64,000 bases of DNA from Rhodanobacter sp. MP7CTX1. Lineage in GTDB: Bacteria; Pseudomonadota; Gammaproteobacteria; Xanthomonadales; Rhodanobacteraceae. How positions within the stretch are numbered: position 1 is the first letter of the stretch; each line of letters opens with the position of its first letter. The stretch covers positions 62,001-126,000 of the forward strand of contig NZ_JACHCN010000008.1 of the NCBI RefSeq assembly GCF_014205795.1. Reading direction: 5' to 3'. The position numbers and the translations under genes were made by a program. The notes beneath the pieces are model-generated. The model saw only the letters and a list, made by a program, of their open reading frames with translations, ran no database searches and was not told where the DNA came from. This document shows positions 17,110 through 28,349 of this stretch, piece after piece.

Positions 17110-18573
17110 TCAGGAACGATGAGATGTGGGGGGAGAAAGTTCGGCATCGGCTTGCGGGCGATAGCCGCCGCCGAGCGCCTGAATGAGCTGCACCGAAAGA
17201 TCGGTTTGCTGTGCGCTCAGCGCCGCCATGCGCTGCTCGGCAACCAGTAACTGCTGGCGCGCGCTCAGCGCTTCAAGAAAACTACCGATACCGGCCTTGT
17301 AGCGCAGCTCGGCGAGCTTCCAGGCATCGCTGGCGGCGTTCAGCGCGCGCTGTTCGGCCTCGATTTGCAGCTGGACCGAATTCACCGCGTCGTAGTCGTC
17401 GGATACTTCGTTGAGTGCGCCGACCAGGGTCTGGTTGTACTGCGCAACGGCCAGGTCGTACTGCGCATCCGAGCCGTTGAGGTTTGCGCGCAGGCGGCCA
17501 CCGTCGAAAATCGGCAGGCTGATCGAAGGGCCCACGCTGTAGAAGCGCGCCGGCATCTGCAACGGGTTCACGCCCTTGCCAACGGCAAGAAATCCGGTGA
17601 GCGCGCTGAGGCTGATATTCGGCAGAAACTCGGTCTTCGCCGCCTTGATGTTTTTATTCGCCGCTTCGACACGCCAGCGTGCTGCCACCAGATCCGCACG
17701 ATGACCGAGCAAGTCGACCGGCAGGTTCGCCGGCACCGTCAACAGCGACGGCTGCATCAACTGCGGACGTGCGATATCGAGGCCGCGATCCGGACCTTTG
17801 CCGAGCAACATCGACAGTGCGGAACGCGCGGAATCCACCGCACGATCGGCAACGGCGTGCTGCCCTTCGGCGCTGGCCACCTCGGAGTCGGTCTGCTTGA
17901 GCTGAAGCTGGTTGTCGATGCCCGCGTCAACGCGCTGATGAGTCAGCGTGCCCACTTCCTGGGCACGCGCCAGCTCGGCTTTTGCAACGTCCTGCTGCGC
18001 ATAGGCATAGCCCAGTTGCACGTAAGCGCGCGCTACATTGCCGGACAATTCGATGCGCGCGGCGCGCGCCTCGATCTCGACCGCGCGGGCCTGGCCCAGG
18101 GAAGCTTCCCAGGCGGCACGCTTGCCACCCCAAAGATCCAGGTCCCATTTGAAGCTGGCATACAGGTAATCGGCCGGCGCGTAATGACCTGCGCCAAAGC
18201 TCGGTGGGAACGCGGTGCCCGGCAAACGTGTGGCGTCCACCGCGGCGCCAACGTTCAACGTCGGGCTGCGCGCGGCGTTCGCAATACCGGCTTCCGCCTG
18301 CGCCTGGCGCGCACGCGCATCGGCCACGGCGAGGCTCGGATTGTCGCGCAGTGCCTCGGCGATCAATGCACTGAGCTGCGGATCACCCAGGCCGGTCCAC
18401 CAGTCCGCCTGCGGCCACGCCGCGGGGGAAACCTGCAGCTTCGCCAGGCTGCGCTCCGCCTTGAGCGAGGAGGGATCAATCGGCGTGCCATCGGGATGCA
18501 GCCCGCCGCTGCTGGCGCAACCGGCCAGCGCGAGAGTCAGTGCAGTAGCTGCCGCAAGAAGATGCAGGCGCAT
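17110..18573 (-). CDS. Outer-membrane efflux lipoprotein (NodT/OprM family)
   Basis: 487 residues. The N-terminus MRLHLLAAATALTLALAGC is a lipoprotein signal with lipobox LAGC. The mature part has the two duplicated OEP repeats typical of TolC-like channels (DARARQAQAEAGIANAARSPTLN and the second-half LRYKAGIGSFLEALSARQQLL). Starting at ATG 18573, 26 bases after the marR stop; the frame upstream is not protein-like. It completes the tripartite EmrAB pump. Confidence 0.93.
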   Translation of the reverse strand: MRLHLLAAATALTLALAGCASSGGLHPDGTPIDPSSLKAERSLAKLQVSPAAWPQADWWTGLGDPQLSALIAEALRDNPSLAVADARARQAQAEAGIANAARSPTLNVGAAVDATRLPGTAFPPSFGAGHYAPADYLYASFKWDLDLWGGKRAAWEASLGQARAVEIEARAARIELSGNVARAYVQLGYAYAQQDVAKAELARAQEVGTLTHQRVDAGIDNQLQLKQTDSEVASAEGQHAVADRAVDSARSALSMLLGKGPDRGLDIARPQLMQPSLLTVPANLPVDLLGHRADLVAARWRVEAANKNIKAAKTEFLPNISLSALTGFLAVGKGVNPLQMPARFYSVGPSISLPIFDGGRLRANLNGSDAQYDLAVAQYNQTLVGALNEVSDDYDAVNSVQLQIEAEQRALNAASDAWKLAELRYKAGIGSFLEALSARQQLLVAEQRMAALSAQQTDLSVQLIQALGGGYRPQADAELSPPTSHRS

Positions 18574-18598
18574 GGGGGGAATCCAGAAGAGTGAGAGG

Positions 18599-19081
18599 TC
18601 AGTTCTTGTCGCGGAGCGCGAGCAAAACGCGCTCCAGGTAGTCGTGCAGTTGCGCACTTTCGGTCTTGTCCAGTGAACGCTGCGCAGCGGCCATGACGCG
18701 ATCGCTGCAGACGAGGGCGGTGTCCTGCCACAGCGTACGGCCGGCGTCTGTCAGTTCGATGCGCAACGCGCGACGATCCTGCGCATGCGGGCTGCGACGC
18801 AGATAACCCTTGCGCTCCAGCTGATCGAGCTGACGGGTCATCGCACCGCCATCCAGTTCCACCGAGCGTGCCAGTTCGGTAGCCGATACGGGCCCCAGCT
18901 GCTGCGCCTTCTTGAGGATCAGGTACTGGGTAAAACTGAGGTCCACGTTCTGACTGGCGAACTCTGCCTCGAGCGCACGCACCAGTTCGACACGCACCAT
19001 CGCCAGCAACATGCTCAGGCTGGCATTGGAGGCCGGGGGCGTGCCGGCAGGGGTTTCGAGTGGGGAAGGCTTCGGTGTCAT
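18599..19081 (-). CDS. MarR-family transcriptional regulator, likely repressor of the efflux operon
   Basis: 160 residues. Winged-helix core with the recognition helix in SATELARSVELDGGAMTRQLDQLERKGYLRR and the wing SPHAQDRRALRIELTDAGRTL, matching EmrR/MarR proteins that release DNA on binding phenolic or hydrophobic drugs. First gene of the operon, so probably autoregulatory through the inverted repeat immediately upstream. The predicted transcription start coincides with the ATG, giving an mRNA with no 5' leader. Confidence 0.93.
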   Translation of the reverse strand: MTPKPSPLETPAGTPPASNASLSMLLAMVRVELVRALEAEFASQNVDLSFTQYLILKKAQQLGPVSATELARSVELDGGAMTRQLDQLERKGYLRRSPHAQDRRALRIELTDAGRTLWQDTALVCSDRVMAAAQRSLDKTESAQLHDYLERVLLALRDKN

Positions 19082-19087
19082 CCCGGC

Positions 19088-19124
19088 ATTTTATTGCCGG
19101 AAATATATTTGTCAAGGCAAATAT
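19088..19124 (-). promoter_or_regulatory. Promoter and MarR-type operator for the efflux operon
   Basis: On the minus strand TTGACA (19115-19110) and TAAAAT (19093-19088) are separated by 16 bases, close to a sigma-70 consensus. The inverted repeat ATATTTG-6-CAAATAT (19105-19124) covers the -35 box, ideal for repression by the adjacent MarR protein. Start of transcription would fall at about 19081, the A of the start codon. Confidence 0.75.
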
Positions 19125-19210
19125 GTGTCAGTTTATCTTTGTTTAAGCAAGGTGACTGACGCCTTGGTGTCGGCGGCCTCTAGCCTCATTGCGGGTGGGT
19201 GCGTGATCCG

Positions 19211-19252
19211 CTGTGCCCGTCATTCCTGCCTTCGCAGGAATGACGGGCACAG
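19211..19252. repeat. REP-like perfect hairpin (19-bp stem, 4-base loop)
   Basis: The arms CTGTGCCCGTCATTCCTGC and its exact complement enclose the loop CTTC. The inner part (GTCATTCCTGC/GCAGGAATGAC) is the same motif that ends the element at 38173-38321. It lies between the convergent ends... of no gene pair but between the marR promoter and the end of the YbdD-like gene, where it may terminate the latter transcript. Confidence 0.8.
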
Positions 19253-19343
19253 GAAAGACGGGCGGAGGAATGAGGAGCTGAGCAAAAAGTCAGCCGGGTG
19301 CCCCGCGGGGCGACCTCCGGATTCCCGTGCGCCCAGCCTGCCA

Positions 19344-19544
19344 TCAGCAACATCGGCCACCGGTGCCCTTGTACCTTGCGATCTGGCGCTCCCTGAAGAA
19401 CTCCGGATAGCTCGGCACCTTGCGCTCGGGATGGTGCTCGCGCAAATGCTTCACGTAGACGTCGTAGTCGGGGACGCCGCAGCACAGGCGGGCGGTTTGT
19501 ACCGCCCATTTTCGAAAGGCATGCCAGCGTGCTTTCATCATCAT
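19344..19544 (-). CDS. YbdD/YjiX-family small protein (DUF466)
   Basis: 66 residues. The text VPDYDVYVKHLREHHPERKVPSYPEFFRERQIARYKGTGGRCC matches the small proteins encoded after cstA in many bacteria (E. coli YbdD and YjiX): the PDYD..V.H....HP and FFRERQ.ARY motifs and the C-terminal Arg-Cys-Cys are all present. It begins about 7 bases after cstA. Three consecutive ATG codons make the exact start uncertain by two residues. The biochemical role is not known; it probably assists the CstA transporter. Confidence 0.9.
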   Translation of the reverse strand: MMMKARWHAFRKWAVQTARLCCGVPDYDVYVKHLREHHPERKVPSYPEFFRERQIARYKGTGGRCC

Positions 19545-19550
19545 CGTCGC

Positions 19551-21623
19551 TCAGCCTGCCACGCTGGCCAGCGCGACGTAGGGTTCTTCGTGGGCCGTCG
19601 GATGGTTGGTCCGCCAGGCCTGAACCAGGGCGCGCAGAGAGAAGGCAAACATCGTCAGGATGAGCAGTACGAAGATGGCGGTGAGCGCCATGTCGACATA
19701 ATTGTTGGTAACGATCCGCTGCATTTCCTCGGCAGTCTTGGCAGGAGCCAGCAACTGGCCACTTTGCAGCGAGGCTGCATATTTCTGCGCGGCGGCGGTG
19801 AAACTGATTGGGCCGACGAGCTTTTCACAACCGGCGGTGACCGTGCACACGATCAGCCAGATGGCAGGAATGCCGGCTACCCACACGTAACGTTCGCGCT
19901 TCAGTTTCACGATCACCACGGTCGCCAGCATCAGCGCGATTGCGGCAAGCATCTGGTTGGCGATACCGAACAACGGCCATAGCGTGTTGATGCCACCCAG
20001 TGGATCGACCGCACCCTGATACAGAAAATAACCCCACAGACCCACGCAGATTGCGGTGGCCAGCAGGTTGCCAGTCCACGATTCGGTTTCCTGCAGCGGC
20101 TTGTGAATCAGCCCGGCGATCTCCTGGATCATGAAGCGACCCACTCGCGTACCGGCATCGACCGTGGTGAGGATGAACAAGGCCTCGAACAGGATGGCGT
20201 AGTGGTACCAGAACGCCGTCATCCCCGTGCCGGGGATCACGCTGTGCAGCAACTGGGCCATGCCCACCGCCAGCGTCGGTGCGCCGCCGGCGCGACTGAG
20301 GATGCTGTGCTCGCCGATGTTATTTGCGGTCTGCAGCAGTTCGGCGGGCGTTACCACGAAGCCCCACTGGCTGATGGTGGTTGCCGCCTGCTCCACGGTC
20401 GTGCCGATCAGCGCGCTGGGCGAGTTCATCGCGAAGTACACACCCGGATGCAGCGACGCGGCCGCAAGCAAGGCCATGATCGCGACGAACGCCTCCATCA
20501 GCATGCCGCCGTAGCCCACCAGCCGCGCCTGCCCTTCATTGGCGAGCAGCTTGGGCGTGGTGCCCGAGGCGATGATCGAATGCCAGCCCGACACCGCGCC
20601 GCACGCGATGGTGATGAACAGGAACGGGAAAAGATTGCCCTGGAACACCGGTCCGGTGCCGTCGATGAATTTCGTCACAGCCGGCATCTGCAGGGTCGGC
20701 GCGACGAGGAAGATCGCCAGCGCGAGCAGTGCGATGGTGCCGATCTTGAGGAAAGTGGACAGGTAGTCGCGCGGCGCCAGCAGCAGCCACACCGGCAGCA
20801 CCGACGCGCAAAAACCATAAGCGATCAGCAGCCACGCCAGCGCCTTCGCGTCGAAATCGAAGATCGGTGCCAGCACCGGCGAGGCGGCGACGTGGGCGCC
20901 GTAACCGATCGAGGCAAGCAGCAACACCAGGCCGATCAAGGACACCTCAAGGATGCGTCCTGGCCGAAGCCAGCGCAGGTACACGCCCATCATCAGCGCA
21001 ATCGGAATCGTGCAGGCTACCGTGAAGGTGCCCCAAGGACTGTGCGTCAGCGCCTTCACTACTACCAGCGCCAGCACGGCCAGCACGATCATCATCAGTA
21101 CCAGCACGCCGAACATCGCGATCACACCAGGAACCGGGCCAAGTTCCTCGCGCAGCATGTGGCCGAGCGAGCGTCCGTCGCGACGCAACGAAAGGGCAAG
21201 GATCATGAAGTCCTGTACCGCGCCGGCGAAGACCACGCCAAACAGGATCCACAGGGTTCCGGGCAAGTACCCCATCTGGGCGGCCAGCACCGGGCCCACC
21301 AGCGGGCCGGCCCCCGCGATCGCCGCGAAATGATGGCCGAAGACCACCCAACGATCGGTCGGCACGTAATCGAGGCCGTCATTGCGCAACACCGACGGTG
21401 GTGCGCGACTGGGATCCATCTGCAACACGCTGTGCTCGATGAATTTGCCGTAGAAGCGATAGCCGATGGCGAAGATCGCGATCGCTGCGGCCACCACCCA
21501 GATCGCATTGATGGGTTCGCCGCGACGCAGCGCTACCACGCCGAGGCAGCACGCGCCGACGATCGCTATCGCTACCCAGAGAATTCTGGCTGCCGGACTG
21601 GTCTTGATGGCTACGCTGTGCAT
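19551..21623 (-). CDS. cstA: Carbon starvation protein A (CstA), peptide/pyruvate transporter
   Basis: 690 residues and about 16-18 helices. CstA family landmarks are GYRFYGKFIEHSVLQMDPSR near the N-terminus, FGHHFAAIAGAGPLVGPVLAAQMGYLPG, and the long C-terminal membrane part with FWYHYAILFEALFILTTVDAGTRVGRF. The family imports pyruvate or peptides in starved cells. ATG 21623 with CGGAGAC upstream is preferred over an ATG nine codons earlier. Divergent from crbS and followed by the YbdD-like gene, it is probably part of the small-carboxylate regulon of this neighbourhood. Confidence 0.94.
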   Translation of the reverse strand: MHSVAIKTSPAARILWVAIAIVGACCLGVVALRRGEPINAIWVVAAAIAIFAIGYRFYGKFIEHSVLQMDPSRAPPSVLRNDGLDYVPTDRWVVFGHHFAAIAGAGPLVGPVLAAQMGYLPGTLWILFGVVFAGAVQDFMILALSLRRDGRSLGHMLREELGPVPGVIAMFGVLVLMMIVLAVLALVVVKALTHSPWGTFTVACTIPIALMMGVYLRWLRPGRILEVSLIGLVLLLASIGYGAHVAASPVLAPIFDFDAKALAWLLIAYGFCASVLPVWLLLAPRDYLSTFLKIGTIALLALAIFLVAPTLQMPAVTKFIDGTGPVFQGNLFPFLFITIACGAVSGWHSIIASGTTPKLLANEGQARLVGYGGMLMEAFVAIMALLAAASLHPGVYFAMNSPSALIGTTVEQAATTISQWGFVVTPAELLQTANNIGEHSILSRAGGAPTLAVGMAQLLHSVIPGTGMTAFWYHYAILFEALFILTTVDAGTRVGRFMIQEIAGLIHKPLQETESWTGNLLATAICVGLWGYFLYQGAVDPLGGINTLWPLFGIANQMLAAIALMLATVVIVKLKRERYVWVAGIPAIWLIVCTVTAGCEKLVGPISFTAAAQKYAASLQSGQLLAPAKTAEEMQRIVTNNYVDMALTAIFVLLILTMFAFSLRALVQAWRTNHPTAHEEPYVALASVAG

Positions 21624-21989
21624 GGCGGGTCTCCGGGCAGGTGCTGGCAAGAGTCGCGCCAGCGCGCCCCGGGGTCAATGTGGCAAGGCCTAGCCATTGG
21701 TCGAATAACCGAAGGCTCATGCCGATACTGAGCGTAGTCACTGCACGCAGCATCACTTGGGCGTGTGGATCGTGATTGGCCCCAGCTTCGCGAATGAGGA
21801 TCCTGCCGCCGGTTCGCCATGATTGTCCGGCAACTTTCTCGCCATCGTTCGGGGGCTCTGCTACTTTCCCTCACACCAGCGTCCGCGGACGCGTCGTCGC
21901 AAGCTGCCGGCGGCAATCTCGCACTTCAGGCAGCGCCCGAGGGGCAGGGATCAGACCGGGCGGTCTCCGGTTGATCCGGGAGAAGCGCG
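21624..21989. promoter_or_regulatory. Divergent control region between cstA and crbS
   Basis: 366 bases with no convincing gene. It must hold promoters for both genes. No clear -35/-10 pair was seen. A TGGC...TTGC pair on the minus strand near 21684-21697 resembles a sigma-54 site but has nine instead of ten bases between GG and GC. The TTG start of crbS is preceded by GGGAG about eight bases upstream. Confidence 0.5.
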
Positions 21990-24900
21990 TTGATTGCGAG
22001 CTGGCTGATGCTTGTGTCGCTGCTTTACGTGGGGCTGCTGTTCCTGGTGGCCTGGCTTGGCGATCGACACACCTTGTATCCGGGCCAGCCGCGGTTGCGG
22101 CCCCTCGTCTATGCATTGGCGCTGGCGTCGTACTGCACGTCGTGGACCTTCTATGGCGCGGTTGGCACGGCCGCGCGCTCCGGTCTGATGTATCTGTCGA
22201 TCTACCTGGGGCCGGCGCTGCTGTTCATCGTTGGCTTCCCGTTGCTGCAGCGCCTGGTACGAGTGGCGATGCAGCGCAACATCACCTCGATCGCCGACCT
22301 GATCAGCTCGCGCTTTGGCAAATCGCACGGCCTGGCCGCGCTGGTGGCGGTGATCGCGGTCATCGCCGTGGTGCCTTACCTCGCCCTGCAACTGAAGGCC
22401 ATCGCGATGTCCTACGGTGTGCTCAGCGGGTTCGGGGTGGGCATGCCGACTTCGTTGGGCAGCGACAGCGCCTTGTGGTGCGCCCTGCTGCTTGCCTTGT
22501 TCGCGATCTTGTTTGGCACGCGCAGCATCGATGCCAGCGAGCACCATCACGGCCTGATGCTGGCGATCGCGCTGGAATCGTTCATCAAGCTGGCTGCGTT
22601 TGTTGCGCTGGCGATGTACGCGTGGTGGCGCGGGCCGGGCCTGGTGGCCGGGCTGAAATTACCGGTGATCCACGCCGCGGACATGCTGACGTCGAGCTTC
22701 ATCGCGCAGACCCTGGTGGCGTTTTGCGCGATGTTCTGCCTGCCGCGGCAGTTCCTGCTCGGTGTAGTGGAGTGCGCGGATCCGAAGGACCTGCTGCGCG
22801 CACGCTGGATGTTTCCGCTGTACATGCTGATCGTGAGCGCCGCCGTGCTTCCTATCCTGGCCGCCGGCATGCTGCTGCCGTCGGTACGCGACGGCGCGTC
22901 GGATGCGTGGTTGCTCAACCTGACCATGGTGCATGGCGCAAATGCGTTCTCATTGCTTGCCTACATCGGTGGTTTTTCCGCGGCCACGGGCATGGTGATC
23001 GTGGAAACCGTGGCGCTGTCGATCATGATCAGCAACGACCTGGTGATGCCGGCGCTGTTGCGCATTCGTTCGTTGCACCTGGAGCAGCGCCGCGATCTTT
23101 CGCAATGGGTGTTGCGCGTGCGCCGTTGCGCGATCGTCGTCCTGGCGCTGGTCGCGTACGCCTACTACCGGGTGGCCGCCGATGTGGAAAACCTCGCCGC
23201 GACCGGCCTGCTGTCGCTATCTGCCGTCGCGCAGTTTGCGCCGGCGATCGTGGCCGCGCTGTACTGGCGTGACGCGAGTCGGCGGGGCGTAGCTATCGGC
23301 CTCAGCGCCGGCTTTGCCGTATGGATCTATACGCTGCTGCTGCCGGCGATGGCACACGCCTCGCCATGGCTGCGCAACGGCCCGCTGCAGCTGGCGTGGT
23401 TGCGGCCGCAGGCATTGTTCAACCTGTACGGGTGGGACCCGGTGTTGCACGGCGTGTTCTGGTCGCTGCTGTTCAACATTGGCTGCCTGGTATTCGTGTC
23501 GCTGCGTTGGCCGCCAAGCCTGGAGCAGCGGCTGCACGGCACGACGTTCGTCGATCCGCATGCGATCAACCTTTCACGCGTGGGTGAGTGGCGTGGGCGC
23601 GTCGCCGTGGCGGACCTGCACATGATTGCCGCGCGCATCGTCGGTGAACGGAACACCCGGCGTGCGTTTGACGAGTTCGCCCAGCGACGTGGCAAACCGT
23701 TGCAGCCAGGCGATGCCGCCGATCGCGCGTTGATCCAGCATACCGAGCGGGTTCTTGCCGGTGCCGTCGGTGCGGCCAGCGCACGCAGGATCCTGATGGG
23801 CATGTTGTCCGGATCGGGCCTGGATATCGGCGAGGTGATGGCGCTGATGGACGAAACCTCGCATGAGCTGCGCTTCAACCGCGAACTTCTTTCCACCACG
23901 CTGGAAAACGTGTCGCAGGGCATCAGTGTTGTCGACGGACAAATGCGCCTGGTTGCATGGAACAGCCGCTACCTCGAAATGTTCGATTACCCGGATGGCA
24001 TGGTGTACGTGAGCGTGCCCGTCGCCGACCTGATCCGCTGGAACGCCGAGCACAGCGAGAGCGGGCCGCAGGAAGTGGAGGTCTACGTGGCCAAGCGCAT
24101 CGGCTACATGCGCGCGGGCTCGCCGCATCTATTCCAGCGCGTCCGCCCGGATGGCAGCACGATCGAGATGCGCGGGCGCGCGCTGCCGGGCGGCGGATAC
24201 GTCACGACCTATTCGGACGTGACCGCTTACAAGCACGCCGAGCAGGCACTGATCGAAGCGAACGAAACACTGGAGCAGGGCGTTGAACGCCGCACCGCTG
24301 AACTGAGCGAGGCCCTTGCCGCCACCGCGCAGGCGCAGCGCGCCGCCGAGGCGGCCAACCTGTCCAAGACGCGTTTCCTGGTTGCCGCCAGCCATGACCT
24401 GTTGCAGCCGTTGAACGCAGCGCGACTGTTCACCTCGGCATTGCGCCAGCATCCCGGGCTGGATGCGGAAGCCAGCCAGTTGGCCGAGCGGATCGAAATG
24501 TCGTTCAACGCTGCCGGGGATTTGCTGGATGCGTTGATCGATACCTCGCGACTGGACTCCGGCAGCTACCATCCTGACATCAGTCAGTTCGCGCTGACCG
24601 ACCTGTTCGATTCGCTCAAGGCGCAGTTCGCCGCAGTCGCCGAGCCGCGCGAACTACGACTGCGCGTGGTTCCGACCAGGCTCGCCGTGCGCAGCGATCC
24701 GCAATTGCTGCGGCGCATCCTGCAGAACTTCCTCTCCAACGCATTGCGCTACACCCGCGAAGGCGGCGTACTGCTGGGCGCACGGCGCGTGGGCAACGAC
24801 GTACGCATCGAAGTTTGGGATTCCGGACCCGGCATCGCCGGGGAACAGCAAACGCGCATCTTCGGTGAGTTCCAGCGGCTCGATCGACCGTCGCCGTGGG

Positions 24901-25469
24901 GCGAGAAGGGTCTTGGGCTGGGTCTGTCGATTTGCGAGCGCATCGCGGCCATCCTCGGCCACCGACTCAGTCTTCGTTCGCGCGAACAGCATGGGAGTTG
25001 CTTTGCGGTGACGGCGCCGCGAGGTGTTGCCGAAGCGCGACGTGCGCGCGTCGCGCAGAGTGTCGGCTGGCCCGATCAGCTTTCACTCACCGTGCTGTGT
25101 CTGGACGACGACGCGGCCATCCTTGATGCCATGTGCGCACTACTGCAGCGCTGGGGCGTGGAGTGCCGTACCGCACGCGACATGACCGAAGCGCAGGCGC
25201 AGCTCCGGCGCGGCCCGGTGGACCTTATCCTGGCCGATTACCATCTCGCCGATGGCGTCGACGGGCTGCGGGCCTTGCAGCAACTCTGCAGTGCGATCGA
25301 GCCGCCACCACCGGCCGCGATGATCACCGCCGACGGCAGTAGCGACTTGAAGCGCCGCGCGCGTGCACTGGGCTATCCACTACTGCACAAACCGGTACGA
25401 CCAGCCGCGTTACGCGCGCTGCTCACCACGCTGCTGCGCAAGCAGCGCGACACCCAGCTCGTCAGTTGA
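21990..25469 (+). CDS. crbS: Hybrid sensor kinase with sodium/solute-symporter domain (CrbS-like)
   Basis: 1159 residues. Residues 1-500 form a 12-13-helix SSF (sodium:solute symporter) domain, then a linker, a PAS domain near 630-740 (ISVVDGQMRLVAWNSRYLEMF), a coiled coil, a histidine kinase (H-box AASHDLLQPLN, His802; N-box NFLSNALRY; G-box GLGLGLSICERI) and a C-terminal receiver with phosphoacceptor Asp1083 (LILADYHLADG). This is the CrbS/CbrA architecture, in which substrate flux through the SSF part is thought to be sensed. TTG start with a GGGAG ribosome site. The neighbouring LuxR regulator, acs and satP identify the acetate-switch version. Confidence 0.93.
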   Translation: MIASWLMLVSLLYVGLLFLVAWLGDRHTLYPGQPRLRPLVYALALASYCTSWTFYGAVGTAARSGLMYLSIYLGPALLFIVGFPLLQRLVRVAMQRNITSIADLISSRFGKSHGLAALVAVIAVIAVVPYLALQLKAIAMSYGVLSGFGVGMPTSLGSDSALWCALLLALFAILFGTRSIDASEHHHGLMLAIALESFIKLAAFVALAMYAWWRGPGLVAGLKLPVIHAADMLTSSFIAQTLVAFCAMFCLPRQFLLGVVECADPKDLLRARWMFPLYMLIVSAAVLPILAAGMLLPSVRDGASDAWLLNLTMVHGANAFSLLAYIGGFSAATGMVIVETVALSIMISNDLVMPALLRIRSLHLEQRRDLSQWVLRVRRCAIVVLALVAYAYYRVAADVENLAATGLLSLSAVAQFAPAIVAALYWRDASRRGVAIGLSAGFAVWIYTLLLPAMAHASPWLRNGPLQLAWLRPQALFNLYGWDPVLHGVFWSLLFNIGCLVFVSLRWPPSLEQRLHGTTFVDPHAINLSRVGEWRGRVAVADLHMIAARIVGERNTRRAFDEFAQRRGKPLQPGDAADRALIQHTERVLAGAVGAASARRILMGMLSGSGLDIGEVMALMDETSHELRFNRELLSTTLENVSQGISVVDGQMRLVAWNSRYLEMFDYPDGMVYVSVPVADLIRWNAEHSESGPQEVEVYVAKRIGYMRAGSPHLFQRVRPDGSTIEMRGRALPGGGYVTTYSDVTAYKHAEQALIEANETLEQGVERRTAELSEALAATAQAQRAAEAANLSKTRFLVAASHDLLQPLNAARLFTSALRQHPGLDAEASQLAERIEMSFNAAGDLLDALIDTSRLDSGSYHPDISQFALTDLFDSLKAQFAAVAEPRELRLRVVPTRLAVRSDPQLLRRILQNFLSNALRYTREGGVLLGARRVGNDVRIEVWDSGPGIAGEQQTRIFGEFQRLDRPSPWGEKGLGLGLSICERIAAILGHRLSLRSREQHGSCFAVTAPRGVAEARRARVAQSVGWPDQLSLTVLCLDDDAAILDAMCALLQRWGVECRTARDMTEAQAQLRRGPVDLILADYHLADGVDGLRALQQLCSAIEPPPPAAMITADGSSDLKRRARALGYPLLHKPVRPAALRALLTTLLRKQRDTQLVS

Positions 25470-25528
25470 CGCGTGCGGCTCATCAGTTAGCGTGTAGTCC
25501 CGAGTGGTCTGGCGGCGGCGCTCCAGCT

Positions 25529-25607
25529 CTGCTCCTTCCCCTGCTTGCCCCGAAGAAGGGACTTCCTTCGGTCGCAGGGGAGGGCTGGGGTGGGGTGCTC
25601 TTGATCT
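25529..25607. repeat. Dispersed hairpin repeat, copy C
   Basis: Between the convergent crbS and crbR genes. It repeats the unit seen near 1.4 and 31.3 kb almost base for base (CCCCTGCTTGCCCCGAAGAA, then GGTCGCAGGGGAGGG, then GTGCTCTTGATCTC). Position between two gene ends suggests a terminator or mRNA-end role. Confidence 0.7.
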
Positions 25608-25661
25608 CAGCGCCAGCCCGAACCCCCCACTCAACTTCGCGTGCACGCAGCGACTGGTTTC

Positions 25662-26330
25662 CTAGTCGTCATCCGGCAGCGTCTGCCGCAAGCCCGGCTC
25701 AAGCGCGAGATGGCTGGTGGCGAGCGCAACCTGGGTGCGGTTGTTGACACCGAGCTTGCGCATGATCGCCGTCATGTGCGCTTTCACCGTAGCCTCGGAA
25801 ACGTCCAGCTCGAACGCGATCTGCTTGTTGAGCAAACCTTCCGCAATCATCGTGAGTACGCGAAACTGCTGCGGCGTGAGCGCAGCGATGCGCGCCGCCA
25901 TTTCTGCCTCGTCGGGCTTGAGTTCGGCATTGCCGCCCAGGAGATGCTGCGGCAGCCACACGTCGCCGTCGAGTACGGCATGAATGGCGCGCACGATGTC
26001 TTCGACGGAGCTGGACTTGGGAACGTAGGCGGCTGCTCCATGCGCGAGGGAGCGATGCGCCACCTGTGGTTCCTCGTGGCCGGAGATGACGATAGTCGGC
26101 AACCCCGGGTACTGACTTCTGATGTGCGCCAGCGCCGAATAGCCGTGCGCCCCTGGCATGTGCAGATCGAGCAGCAGCAGGTCGGCGTCGGGATACTGTC
26201 TGATCAGATCCAGCAGGCTGTGTACATCGTCCGCGCTGTGCACCTGTGCCTGCGGCACGGCGCTGATCACCGCATGCAACAAGGCATCGCGGAACAATGG
26301 ATGATCATCGGCGATCAGTACATCGAACAT
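25662..26330 (-). CDS. crbR: LuxR-family response regulator (CrbR-like)
   Basis: 222 residues. Receiver domain (1-120) with the acidic pocket FDVLIADDHPLFRD, phosphoacceptor Asp in LLLLDLHMPGAHGYS and Lys in YVPKSSS; C-terminal LuxR helix-turn-helix (LTPQQFRVLTMIAEGLLNKQIAFELDVSEATVKAHM). Partner of the hybrid kinase whose gene ends 190 bases away and head-to-tail with acs, the standard CrbSR-Acs arrangement. It should activate acs and probably satP. Confidence 0.93.
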   Translation of the reverse strand: MFDVLIADDHPLFRDALLHAVISAVPQAQVHSADDVHSLLDLIRQYPDADLLLLDLHMPGAHGYSALAHIRSQYPGLPTIVISGHEEPQVAHRSLAHGAAAYVPKSSSVEDIVRAIHAVLDGDVWLPQHLLGGNAELKPDEAEMAARIAALTPQQFRVLTMIAEGLLNKQIAFELDVSEATVKAHMTAIMRKLGVNNRTQVALATSHLALEPGLRQTLPDDD

Positions 26331-26408
26331 CGAAGCATCCTCGGCAAGGCCCAGCTCGACTTGACCTGAACGCGTTCCGTTGCCAGCCAGGGCATGGACG
26401 ATACACGG

Positions 26409-28349
<1,941 letters not shown>

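Noticed and set aside
21680-21697. Sigma-54-like TGGC...TTGC on the minus strand upstream of cstA
   Set aside because: GG and GC are separated by nine bases instead of the required ten, and no supporting enhancer site was seen.
20103-21731. 542-codon open frame on the plus strand opposite cstA
   Set aside because: Arg/His/Gln-rich shadow frame; cstA on the other strand is unmistakable.
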